This document shows, piece by piece, positions 28,652 to 36,309 of a DNA stretch of 64,000 nucleotides. Source of the DNA: Amycolatopsis sacchari (GTDB taxonomy: Bacteria > Actinomycetota > Actinomycetes > Mycobacteriales > Pseudonocardiaceae). Every line of letters begins with the position of its first letter. Position 1 is the first letter of the stretch. Location: assembly GCF_900114035.1 (NCBI RefSeq), contig NZ_FORP01000031.1, positions 1-64,000 of the forward strand, given 5' to 3'. The notes beneath the pieces were generated by a model. The model had not been told where the DNA came from. It ran no database searches and saw only the letters and a list, made by a program, of their open reading frames with translations. A program made the translations under genes and the position numbers.

Positions 28652-28690
28652 AAAGAGCGCCGACTCGATCGAGTCGGCGCTCTTTTGTTT
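28652..28690 (+). terminator. Terminator of the tRNA pair
   Basis: AAAGAGCGCCGACTC (28652-28666) pairs perfectly with GAGTCGGCGCTCTTT (28671-28685) around GATC, followed by TGTTTT. It starts 6 bases after tRNA-Glu and is the strongest Rho-independent terminator in the window. Confidence 0.9.
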
Positions 28691-28889
28691 TGTCGGAGGT
28701 CCGGGCGGGGTCGAGCTGGGCTCGGGTTTTCCAGGCGTTGGTCTTCGGTGTGCCGAGTTCGCCGACGTCTGCTTCACGGATACCGCAGCGCGTGGAGCGC
28801 TTGGCCCAGATCAACGCTTCGGCGCTTCCCAACCCGCGGTCGGCTGTGGTCGGTCGGGGGTGAAACCGAACGTGCGGGCGGGAGAGCAG

Positions 28890-29327
28890 TCACGGTGGTC
28901 GGTGGGTCGCCGCCGTGGGCGGAGCGGGCACGACGACGCCCAACAACATGACGAACGCCCCCGCCAGATCGATCCACGGACCCAGGCCGATGCTGGCGAG
29001 CTCTCCCGTGCCCGTCAGCGCCTTGAGCAAGCCGACCGAGAGCAGTCCGCCGATCGCGCCCGCGCTGGCCAGGAGGATGACGGCCGTGCCGCGGGCGGCG
29101 AGGCCTTCCCGCAACACCAGGGCCGCGATGAGCGACGTGAGGCCGCAGACGACGAGGGCGGCGGGGACCAACACCAGCGGGACCGAGCCGCCCGATCCCA
29201 GCTGTGCGGCGTCGAGGAGGTTCACGTTGCCGACGAGCACGACGTGGAGCCATGGCACCAACGGTGAGATCCCGATGAGCAGCCCGCCCAGCCCGAGGCC
29301 GATGCCTGGAGTGAACCGGCGCACCAC
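28890..29327 (-). CDS. Small four-helix membrane protein beside copC
   Basis: A 145-residue integral membrane protein with about four hydrophobic segments: LGLGGLLIGISPLVPWLHVV, VPLVLVPAALVVCGLTSLIA, the GTAVILLASAGAIGGLLSV stretch, and a final LAGAFVMLLGVVVP. I do not recognise a named family. It lies 121 bases downstream of copC on the same strand and is probably co-transcribed. The start is uncertain: two adjacent GTG codons (29327 and 29324) have no ribosome site, and a stop codon closes the frame a few codons further upstream. Coding is supported by regular membrane helices and G/C at third positions. Confidence 0.65.
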   Translation of the reverse strand: MVRRFTPGIGLGLGGLLIGISPLVPWLHVVLVGNVNLLDAAQLGSGGSVPLVLVPAALVVCGLTSLIAALVLREGLAARGTAVILLASAGAIGGLLSVGLLKALTGTGELASIGLGPWIDLAGAFVMLLGVVVPAPPTAATHRPP

Positions 29328-29448
29328 CGCCAGGGCCGCGGGTGCGGTTTCCGGATCGCGCGGTGAGCCGGGTCAGGGGTGGGCCCAGCGGGGGTCCTGA
29401 TGTGTTCCTCCCCGGGTTGCGTCCTGCCGCGCTCCGCTTGCCGCTCGT

Positions 29449-29979
29449 TCAGCGGCTCACGCGGCGTGCGACGAGGAGCCCGCTGATGAGCAGGACCGCC
29501 GCGGCGATGATCCACACCCAGACCGGCACCGTGCCGTCGGTGGTTGCGGTGGTGGCGGCGGCAACGGTCGGCGTGGCCGCGGCGGGCGTCGTGGGGGTAC
29601 CCGTGCCCGCGGTGGTGAGGGTGAAGGCGAAGGCGTCGGAAACGGGGTGCCCGTCCTCGGAGACGATGTGGTAGTTGACGGTGTAGACGCCCGCGGGACC
29701 GAGGTTCCGCAGTCCTACTGAGACAGTCGCGCCACTGACGGTCGTCGGTCCGGTGTCCCAGCGCGAGCTGCCGTCCGGGCCGGTGACGCTGATTTCGTTG
29801 GGGCCGTTGTCGACCGGCTCGTTGAACACCAGCCGCACTTGGGCCGGCGCCGCGGCGATCGAGGCCCCTTTCGCGGGGTCGCTGGAGACCAGGACGTTGT
29901 GGGCCTGCGCGATCGGTGCCGCGCCCACGACCAGGGCCGCCGCCGCTCCGGCGACCGCAAGCGCTTTCAGGCTGCGCAT
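29449..29979 (-). CDS. CopC-domain copper-binding protein
   Basis: A 176-residue exported protein. The signal peptide (SLKALAVAGAAAALVVGAAP) ends at AQA, so the mature protein starts with His, as in CopC proteins where this N-terminal His binds Cu(II). The CopC domain continues with HNVLVSSDPAKGASI, VRLVFNEPVD and YHIVSEDGHPVSDAFAFTL. A Thr/Ala linker and a C-terminal membrane helix (VWVWIIAAAVLLISGLLVA) anchor it. Probable role is periplasm-side copper handling with the CopD encoded 1 kb away. ATG at 29979 has an AAGGAAG ribosome site; a longer start at 30000 is unlikely. Confidence 0.9.
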   Translation of the reverse strand: MRSLKALAVAGAAAALVVGAAPIAQAHNVLVSSDPAKGASIAAAPAQVRLVFNEPVDNGPNEISVTGPDGSSRWDTGPTTVSGATVSVGLRNLGPAGVYTVNYHIVSEDGHPVSDAFAFTLTTAGTGTPTTPAAATPTVAAATTATTDGTVPVWVWIIAAAVLLISGLLVARRVSR

Positions 29980-30019
29980 TCTCGGTACTTCCTTTTCCAA
30001 CGGGGAGCAAGTCGCCGGA

Positions 30020-30047
30020 AGGCTAGCGACGCGCGACGAAAGTTGAA
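30020..30047 (-). promoter_or_regulatory. Predicted copC promoter
   Basis: On the minus strand TTCAAC (30042-30047) and TAGCCT (30020-30025) are separated by 16 bases, which fits a housekeeping promoter. Transcription would begin about 35 bases before the copC ATG, leaving room for the AAGGAAG ribosome site. Confidence 0.45.
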
Positions 30048-30335
30048 CACCTTCCGTCGTTAAGGCGCGGTAACCAGAAGTTCACCGCGTGGGCCACCGG
30101 GGCGGCGACAGGCGTTGTCCGCGCTCAGTTCCGGCTGTCCGTCCACCTGGACTGTCCTATTTGGGATGTCTAAATGGACGCTTCTCACCAAGGCGGCCGC
30201 GCACGCCGGGAGGTCATTTACCTCAGCTTCACAACGGGGTCATTGCCTGAAACGCCGCCGGTGATGTGATGCCGCATCGAACGGCCCGGACGGGCGTGTC
30301 GTCGCAAGCGGACGGATATCGCGAAGGAGTGTCAG
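30048..30335. other. Divergent control region of the copper locus
   Basis: This 288-bp interval between the copC promoter and the rightward copper genes has no gene. It contains GAGGT-CATTT-ACCTC, a small inverted repeat at about 30211-30225, and an AT-rich patch GTCTAAATGGAC at about 30168. A GAAGGAG ribosome site ends it. No known CsoR or CueR operator could be matched by eye. Confidence 0.35.
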
Positions 30336-31019
30336 GTGGCGGCAGTGAATTCGCTGCGCAGAGAGCAGGTCGTCGCGGCCTTGCTGGTGACGGGCGTGGT
30401 GGTGGTCGTCGGTTATGCCTCCGGGCTCGGCCTGCACACCACGACGACGGCGACCGCGCCCGCCCAGGCGGGGACGGCCCAGCCCGGCGCTGATGCCGCG
30501 ATGCCGCCCGCGGCCGCGGGCCTGCCCCAGGCGGTGGCGCCGCCGGGGATGACGATGCCCGACAACGTCCTGCCCGCCGCCGGGGCGGTGTCACCGGTGC
30601 TCGACCAGCCGGTTCCCGCTGGCCCGGCGCCCGACGGCTCGATGCCCTCCTCCCCGGTGCAGGTGCCCGTGGCGCCTGCACCGCCGGGACAACCGACCCC
30701 GCCCAGCCAGCCCGGGGCACCCGGGTCGCCCGGCACGCCTCCCGCGGCTCCCGCCGTCTGCCTGCCCGGTGCTGCCCAGACCGTTGTCGACAACGCGAAC
30801 ACGGTGGTGAGCGGGCTGCCGGTGGTGAGCAGCCTGACCGGCGCGCTCGGGCTGACGCAGAGCCCGGACGGGACGAGCCCGGGCGCCCTCAACACGTTGC
30901 TGTACACCGTGACCGGGTACTGCGACCCGGCAGGCACCGCGGCGGGCGACCCGGTGTCGGCGCTGACCGGTGCGCTTCCCGGGCTCCCGTCGGTGCTGCC
31001 GGCCGCGACGGGTGGGTGA
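30336..31019 (+). CDS. Membrane-anchored Pro/Ala-rich protein
   Basis: A 227-residue protein of unknown function. An N-terminal membrane segment or signal (QVVAALLVTGVVVVVGYASG, residues 11-30) is followed by about 110 residues rich in Pro, Ala, Gly and Met, which looks disordered. The last 85 residues form a compact part bounded by Cys142 and Cys196, possibly a disulfide. The same plan (anchor, disordered linker, C-terminal part with two Cys) recurs in the repeat proteins downstream, so they may be functionally related. The GTG has a GAAGGAGTG ribosome site. The stop is 3 bases before copD, indicating an operon. Confidence 0.7.
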   Translation: MAAVNSLRREQVVAALLVTGVVVVVGYASGLGLHTTTTATAPAQAGTAQPGADAAMPPAAAGLPQAVAPPGMTMPDNVLPAAGAVSPVLDQPVPAGPAPDGSMPSSPVQVPVAPAPPGQPTPPSQPGAPGSPGTPPAAPAVCLPGAAQTVVDNANTVVSGLPVVSSLTGALGLTQSPDGTSPGALNTLLYTVTGYCDPAGTAAGDPVSALTGALPGLPSVLPAATGG

Positions 31020-31022
31020 CCA

Positions 31023-31937
31023 GTGGATCTGAGTCCTGTCAAGGTCTGCTACATCGCGGCGCGAGCGGTCGACTACCTCGGGATGACGCTGTTCCTCGGT
31101 GGACTCCTGTTCCTGGCGGTGCTCTGGCCCGGCGGCGCCGACCAGCGGCCGGCCCGCCGGATCGTGGTGACCGGCTGGGTGCTCGGCGTGCTGGGCACCG
31201 TGACCGCGATCGGCTTCGAGGGTGCGTGGATCTCGCAACGCGGTCCGGGCGCGGTGTTCGACTGGCAGATCGTCTCGCAGGTCCTGGACGTCCACTTCGG
31301 ACAGATCTGGGTGGCCAGGGTCCTGCTGTGGCTGCTGGGCGGGGTCGTGCTGGCGCAGCTGCTGCAGCGGGGGAGGGTCGCCGCCGGTGCCCTCGCCTGG
31401 CGCACCGGGTTCGCGGCGGTCGCGTTCGGGCTGCTGCGGACCACCGGGATGACCGGGCACGCCGCGGAGACCGCGCGTCCCCTGCTGGCGCAGGTGGCGG
31501 ACTTCGCGCACGTCCTGGGGGTCTGCGCGTGGCTGGGCGGGCTGGTGATGCTGCTGCTGGGTGTGCTGGTCCGGCGCAGGCCCGACGAGCTCGCCGCGGT
31601 GGTGCCGCGGTATTCCGTGCTGGCCATGGGATCGGTGCTGGTGATCGTGTGCGCCGGGGTGGTGCTGGCGTGGCAGACGCTGGGGTCGCTGGGCAAGCTC
31701 GTGAGCACCGGTTACGGGCGCACGTTGCTGTTCAAGATCGTGGTGCTCGCCGGGATCCTCCTGGTCGCGCAGGGCAGCCGCCGCTGGGTCAACCGGCGGC
31801 TGGACTTCGCCGTGGTGCTGCGCGGCGACTCCGCGACCGTGCGCCCGTTCGTCTACTCCGTGGCCGTCGAGACGGTCCTCGTGATCGCGGTCGTCGTCGC
31901 GGCCGCTCTGCTCGTCACGGCCAGCCCCGGCCGTTGA
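31023..31937 (+). CDS. CopD-family copper transport membrane protein
   Basis: A 304-residue CopD-domain membrane protein with about eight hydrophobic segments. Family features are seen in ARAVDYLGMTLFLGGLLFLA, RTTGMTGHAAETARPLLAQV, DFAHVLGVCAWLGGLVMLLL, and a terminal VETVLVIAVVVAAALLVT helix. CopD proteins work with CopC in copper import or homeostasis. Conserved His in TGHAAE and in DFAHVLG could bind metal. It starts with GTG three bases after the Pro-rich gene and is followed 24 bases later by the repeat-protein gene, so all are likely in one operon. Confidence 0.87.
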   Translation: MDLSPVKVCYIAARAVDYLGMTLFLGGLLFLAVLWPGGADQRPARRIVVTGWVLGVLGTVTAIGFEGAWISQRGPGAVFDWQIVSQVLDVHFGQIWVARVLLWLLGGVVLAQLLQRGRVAAGALAWRTGFAAVAFGLLRTTGMTGHAAETARPLLAQVADFAHVLGVCAWLGGLVMLLLGVLVRRRPDELAAVVPRYSVLAMGSVLVIVCAGVVLAWQTLGSLGKLVSTGYGRTLLFKIVVLAGILLVAQGSRRWVNRRLDFAVVLRGDSATVRPFVYSVAVETVLVIAVVVAAALLVTASPGR

Positions 31938-31961
31938 CCCTTCTGTGAAAGGAGCTTCTGG

Positions 31962-32687
31962 ATGGACACGTCCCAACCCGGACCGGCGAGGGTGCCGGAC
32001 CCGCCCGCGGTGGTCCGGCGGTCCCGGCTGCTGGTGGGCCTCGCCGTCCTCGGGGCGGCGGGCGCCACGGCCGCACTCGTGCAGCTGAACGGCACCACGA
32101 GCACGACCGCAGCCCCACCGGCCGCTGCACCATCCACTGTGGACGTCGCTGACGCGGCGTCGCAGAGCCTTCTCGCGCTGCCGCAGGCCGACCAGCTCAC
32201 GCAGGCCGCCGGTCAGCTCGCACAGCCCGCGGCACCGGTGCAGGCGGCGGTGGCCGCGGCACCGGTGCCTGCCGCCGCCCCGGCTCCGGCACAGCCGCAG
32301 GCCGCCCACGGCGAGATGGCCCCCGCGACGTCCGCCTCAGCGTGCGTGGCCAAGGAAGCGCTGCAGCCGATCCTCGACCACGTCAAGGCGGCGCACCTGG
32401 AAACCTCGCCCGGGCAACAGGTTTCCGACGCGCTGAACCTCGACCAGTACGTCAAGACCCACACGGTCTGGTTGGAGAACGTGCTCTCGCCCGTCATGAA
32501 CGGCTCGGCCGACAAGACCGTGACCGACACGCTCGCCCCGATCTGGGCCCACGTCCAGTCCGCGCACCTGGAGACCTCACCCGCGCAGCAGGTTTCCGAC
32601 GCGCTGAACCTCGACCAGTACGTCAAGACCCACACGGTCTGGCTGGAGCAGGTGCTGACCCCGTTGCTCACCCAGGCGAGCTGCTGA
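31962..32687 (+). CDS. Membrane-anchored protein with two novel His-containing repeats
   Basis: A 241-residue protein I cannot place in a known family. It has a membrane segment (LLVGLAVLGAAGATAALV, residues 23-40), an Ala/Pro/Gln linker to about 127, and a C-terminal domain bounded by Cys128 and Cys241. The domain holds two 45-residue repeats (134-178 and 191-235) with core QQVSDALNLDQYVKTHTVWL identical in both. Each repeat has three His (140, 145, 167 and 197, 202, 224). The same domain follows a cupredoxin in the next gene. A copper-binding or partner-binding role is inferred from context and the regular His positions. A GAAAGGAG ribosome site precedes the ATG. Confidence 0.75.
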   Translation: MDTSQPGPARVPDPPAVVRRSRLLVGLAVLGAAGATAALVQLNGTTSTTAAPPAAAPSTVDVADAASQSLLALPQADQLTQAAGQLAQPAAPVQAAVAAAPVPAAAPAPAQPQAAHGEMAPATSASACVAKEALQPILDHVKAAHLETSPGQQVSDALNLDQYVKTHTVWLENVLSPVMNGSADKTVTDTLAPIWAHVQSAHLETSPAQQVSDALNLDQYVKTHTVWLEQVLTPLLTQASC

Positions 32688-33668
32688 CCCGCTCCGGAAA
32701 GGACGAACACACCCATGGACACCCCAACCGAAACCCCGGCCGCGACGCCGCCACACCGGCCCCGCAGGCCGGGCTGGCTGATCGGCGTCGCCGTGGTGGC
32801 GCTGGCAGGTCTGCTGTTCAGCGTCGTCAGCCTGCGCTCGCACCAGGACTCCACGCCGGCGGCCCTGCCCGCCGAGATCACCGGTAACCCGGTCGGCGTC
32901 GCGCTCTACGAGAGCATGTAGCAGGCGGAGACCCCGACCGCGAAGACCGTCTCGGTGGAAATCAAGAACTACGCCTACTCGCCGGCTTCGCTGACCGTGG
33001 CGGTCGGCGACACCGTGACCTGGACCAACGAGGACGTCGCCCCGCACACGGTGACCGTCTCCAACGGGCCGGTGAAGTTCAACTCGCCGAACCTGCAGCA
33101 GGGCCAGAGCTTCACCTACACCTTCACGCAGGAGGGCACCTACGACTACTACTGCGCGGTGCACCCGGACATGAAGGCCACGGTGACGGTCACCGGAGCG
33201 GCGACCACGCCGCCGTCCACCTCGCAGTCGCCGACCGCCGCGCCGACCACGTCGATGTCGATGCCCTCGTCCCCGAGCAGCCCGGCGTCCTCGTCGACGC
33301 CCTCGATGTCGATGCCGTCGACGAGCAGCGGCAGCGCGAGCGGCTGCGTCTCGAAGGGGGTGCTGCAGCCGATCCTGGACCACGTCAAGGCCGCGCACCT
33401 GGAGGAGTCCCCCGGCCAGCAGGTCGCGGACCTGCTGAACCTCGACCAGTACATCAAGACCCACACGGTGTGGCTGGAACAGGTCCTGTCCCCGGTGTTC
33501 AACGGTTCGGCCGACAAGGTGGTCACCGACACGCTGGCGCCGATCTGGGCGCACATCCAGTCGGCGCACCTGGAAACCTCGCTGAGCCAGCAGGTGACCG
33601 ACGCGCTGAACCTCGACCAGTACATCAAGACCCACACCGTCTGGCTGGAACAGGTCCTCACCCCGCTG
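32361..33668 (+). repeat. Four copies of a 45-codon repeat across two genes
   Basis: Repeat units lie at 32361-32495, 32532-32666, 33363-33497 and 33534-33668, each 135 bp. Within a gene the two units start 171 bp apart. The consensus protein is L-x-P-I-L/W-x-H-V/I-x-x-A-H-L-E-x-S near the start and LNLDQYVKTHTVWLE near the end. First units of both genes resemble each other (LQPILDH) and so do second units (LAPIWAH), so the two-repeat domain duplicated as a whole. Confidence 0.88.
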
Positions 33669-33689
33669 GCGAACCAGCTGACCTGCTGA
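32715..33689 (+). pseudogene. Cupredoxin-repeat protein interrupted by an in-frame TAG
   Basis: One continuous frame of 325 codons is broken only by TAG at codon 69 (32919-32921). Before it are a Pro-rich N-terminus and a membrane helix (GWLIGVAVVALAGLLFSVVS, residues 20-39). After it comes a type-1 copper domain with ligands His111, Cys147, His150 and Met153 (YYCAVHPDM), then a Ser/Thr/Pro/Met linker, then the same two-repeat domain bounded by Cys as in the previous gene. Codon use is normal on both sides. A CAG-to-TAG change, readthrough, or a sequencing error could explain it. Without readthrough, the second half lacks any export signal. GGAAAGGA ribosome site. Confidence 0.8.
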
Positions 33690-33767
33690 CACCGCCGCGG
33701 TGGCCCGGCCGGACCGGCCGGGCCACCGCACCCCACCGTGCCCGCTCGACCCGCCGAGGAGAACTCC

Positions 33768-34337
33768 GTGTCCGGCGACCCGCATCCCACCGTCGAACTC
33801 CCGGCCGCGACCACCGCCTTCGCGCCGGTCGAGGACCTGCCGCTGCCCGGCCGCTACGAGCTCGACCCGGACCGGTTCGTGCTCGAAACCACGGCCCGGC
33901 TGCTGCGTTGTCCCGTCCTGCGCGGGCGGTTCGCCGCCACCGCCGGCCATCTGGTCCTCGACCCCGACCAGCCGGAGCTCGCACTCGAGCTGGACACCCG
34001 TTCCCTGCGCACCCGGGTGCCCGGGCTCGCGCGGCTACTGACCGACGAAGGAGGACTGTGCGCGAGCACCTTTCCCGCCATCCGGTTCACCAGCACCAGG
34101 ATGGGGGTGACCTCCACCCGGTTCCTGGACCTCGCCGGACGACTCGAAGTCCTCGGCGTCACCCGCGAGCTGCGGCTGACCGGTCGACTGGCCTATGTGG
34201 ACGAGAACTCCGTGGTGCTGTGGGTGAAGGGCGTTCTCCCGCCCCCGCGGCGGCCGCTGAAGCGCGGGTCCCCGCCCGCGCGGGTGATCGCCCGGCGTCC
34301 GCTGCACCTCGAACTCGCCGCGGAGTTCGCGCGATGA
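33768..34337 (+). CDS. YceI-like domain protein
   Basis: A 189-residue protein of the YceI lipid-binding lipocalin-like family, here divergent. It starts the fold with LPGRYELDPDRFVLETTARL and has FPAIRFTSTRMGVTSTRFLD and ITGRL-type strands (LEVLGVTRELRLTGRLAYVD). No signal peptide is visible, so it may act inside the cell. YceI proteins bind isoprenoid or amide lipids in the envelope; the role in a copper locus is unknown. GTG with a GAGGAGAA ribosome site is preferred over upstream starts. Its TGA overlaps the next ATG. Confidence 0.72.
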   Translation: MSGDPHPTVELPAATTAFAPVEDLPLPGRYELDPDRFVLETTARLLRCPVLRGRFAATAGHLVLDPDQPELALELDTRSLRTRVPGLARLLTDEGGLCASTFPAIRFTSTRMGVTSTRFLDLAGRLEVLGVTRELRLTGRLAYVDENSVVLWVKGVLPPPRRPLKRGSPPARVIARRPLHLELAAEFAR

Positions 34338-35008
34338 GGCTGGTGCTCGTGGCGTGCCTGCTGGCGATCGGGGTACCGCTGGCCCTCGCGCCGGCGGCCG
34401 ACGCGGCGGCGCAGGCGGTCATGATGCAGAACTACGCCTTCTCGCCCGCCACGCTGACCGTGCACGTCGGTGACAGCGTGACGTGGACCAACCACGACCA
34501 GGCGCCGCACGACGTCACCACCACCAGCGCGCCGGTCGCGATCAAGAGCCCGATGCTCAGCACGGGGCAGAGCTTCACCTACACCTTCACCACCGCCGGG
34601 ACCTACTCGTACTACTGCTCGATCCACCCCGACATGCGCGCGCAGGTGATCGTGCAGCCCGCGGCCGCCGCGGCACCGGTCGTGTCCCCGGCACCGAGAA
34701 CGACGGCCCACCCGCAGGCCGGCGCCTCGCGCGCCCCGGCCCCGTCGCGGGCGCAGGCGTCCCCGCAGCAGGGACAGGCGCCCGTCGCGCAGCAGCCGGT
34801 ACCGTCCACATCGGACAGTGCGGGCCCGGCGGCAGGGCAGGCACCGGCGACGGGACAGGCACCGGCGACCGCGCAACCGGTCGTCGCCGCCGGTACCGCA
34901 CCGGCCACGTCGACCACGGTCCTGGACCCGATGCTGCTCGTCGCCGGAGTCGCCGCCGGTGTCGTCGTGTTGTGCCTGCTGCTGCTCGGGTCCCGCCGGG
35001 AGACCTGA
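34334..35008 (+). CDS. Membrane-anchored type-1 copper (cupredoxin) protein
   Basis: A 224-residue exported protein. The signal peptide is LVLVACLLAIGVPLALAPAA with cleavage near ADA. The plastocyanin/amicyanin-like domain (residues about 27-108) has copper ligands His59, Cys95, His98 and Met101 in QAPHDVTT and YYCSIHPDM. A Pro/Ala/Gln linker of about 85 residues and a C-terminal helix (MLLVAGVAAGVVVLCLLLL) anchor it to the membrane. Likely an electron carrier or copper donor outside the cell. The domain is clearly homologous to the cupredoxin in the interrupted gene upstream. ATG overlaps the YceI-like stop. Confidence 0.88.
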   Translation: MRLVLVACLLAIGVPLALAPAADAAAQAVMMQNYAFSPATLTVHVGDSVTWTNHDQAPHDVTTTSAPVAIKSPMLSTGQSFTYTFTTAGTYSYYCSIHPDMRAQVIVQPAAAAAPVVSPAPRTTAHPQAGASRAPAPSRAQASPQQGQAPVAQQPVPSTSDSAGPAAGQAPATGQAPATAQPVVAAGTAPATSTTVLDPMLLVAGVAAGVVVLCLLLLGSRRET

Positions 35009-35027
35009 GCGGTCCAATAGCCCTGTT

Positions 35028-36308
35028 TCACTGCGTCGACCGGTGGTGCTCTTGGAGCCGTTGCTGTCCGTCAGTAAGAAACCTGGCCGCATCGACAAAC
35101 TCACCGGCCGCGTGGGCCGTGCCGTCGCTCAGCAGCTCGTTGACGCGCTCGACGTCGTACCCGAGGCCGGCCAGGACCGCCTCCGTGTCGGCGCCGCGCG
35201 GACGCGGGGCCGTGCGCACGGTGCCGGGTGTGCCGCGCAGCTTGATCGGGATGCCGGTGCCGACGTAGTCGCCGACCGCGACGACCATCTCCTGGCTGCG
35301 CACGTGGGCGTCCTCCAGCGCCTCGCCGACACTGTGGATCGGCGTCGCCGGGACGCCGCGCGCGAGCAGGTCGCGGGTCAGCCCGGCGCGCTTCCACGTC
35401 GCGATCGCGGGGCGGAGGTGCTCCTCCATCGCGGCGCGGTGGGCCAGGCGCGCCCCGTTGGAGGCGAAACGCGGATCGTCAGCGAGGCCCGGGATGCCGA
35501 GCACTTCCACCAGCTTGCGGAACTGGCCGTCGTTGCCGCAGCCGATGAACATCAGCCCGTCCGCCGCGGCGAAGCTGTCGTACGGCGCGATCGTCGGGTG
35601 GGCCGAACCGGTCCGCTGACCCTCGACACCGCCCATGAGGTACGACGGCGAGTGCGGGTGGAGCAGTGAGACGGCCGTGTTGACCAGGTTGCAGTCGACG
35701 ACCTGCCCCTGGCCCGTGCGCTGCCGCGCCTGCAGGGCGAGCAGGACGCCGGTGCAGGCGTAGATGCCGGTGACCATGTCCGCGATCGGCACGCCGACCC
35801 GGAGCGGCTCGCCGTCGGGTTCGCCGTTGATGCTCATCAGGCCGCTGTAGGCCTGCGCCACCGCGTCGTAGCCCGGCATGCCGCCCATCGGGCCGTCGGC
35901 GCCGAAACCCGTGATGTGGCACAGGATCAGCCGCGGCCACGTCGCGCGGACGACCTCGTCGCCGAAGCCCCAGCGGGCGAGCGTGCCGGCCTTGAAGTTC
36001 TCGACGACGACGTCGGCCTCGGCGAACAGGTCGCGGAGGACCGCCTGGCCCGCCTCGGTACGGAGGTCGAGGCAGATGTTCGCCTTGTTGCGGTTGATGC
36101 CGGTGAAGTAGGCGCTCGTGTCCGGCCCCACGAACGGCGGGCCCCACGTCCGGGTCTCGTCGCCCGTTGGCGACTCGACCTTGATCACCTCGGCGCCGTG
36201 GTCGGCGAGCATCTGCGCGCAGAGCGGCCCGGCCAGGACCCGCGACAGGTCGACGACCTTGAGGCCGGACAGAGCGGGCGCGTCCGCGGCGTACGTCCCG
36301 GTGCTCAT
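35028..36308 (-). CDS. CaiB/BaiF-family CoA transferase
   Basis: A 426-residue type III CoA transferase. The N-terminus LKVVDLSRVLAGPLCAQMLA and HGAEVIKVESPTGDETRTWG are diagnostic. The catalytic Asp is expected in PGYDAVAQAYSG. In this cluster it would activate a dicarboxylic acid with succinyl-CoA or acetyl-CoA, as itaconate or mesaconate CoA transferases do. It starts one base after the acyl-CoA dehydrogenase stop, so they form a leftward operon divergent from the transporter-hydratase-lyase operon. It ends 19 bases from the convergent cupredoxin gene with no terminator visible. Confidence 0.9.
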   Translation of the reverse strand: MSTGTYAADAPALSGLKVVDLSRVLAGPLCAQMLADHGAEVIKVESPTGDETRTWGPPFVGPDTSAYFTGINRNKANICLDLRTEAGQAVLRDLFAEADVVVENFKAGTLARWGFGDEVVRATWPRLILCHITGFGADGPMGGMPGYDAVAQAYSGLMSINGEPDGEPLRVGVPIADMVTGIYACTGVLLALQARQRTGQGQVVDCNLVNTAVSLLHPHSPSYLMGGVEGQRTGSAHPTIAPYDSFAAADGLMFIGCGNDGQFRKLVEVLGIPGLADDPRFASNGARLAHRAAMEEHLRPAIATWKRAGLTRDLLARGVPATPIHSVGEALEDAHVRSQEMVVAVGDYVGTGIPIKLRGTPGTVRTAPRPRGADTEAVLAGLGYDVERVNELLSDGTAHAAGEFVDAARFLTDGQQRLQEHHRSTQ

Positions 36309-36309
36309 C

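Noticed and set aside
28690..28889. Extra small gene after the tRNA terminator
   Set aside because: Open frames here lack ribosome sites and codon pattern; they are extensions of shadow frames.
32919..32921. UAG decoded as pyrrolysine or reassigned codon
   Set aside because: TAG ends other genes in this window (for example the FAH-family gene and both leader peptides), and no pyl genes are present.
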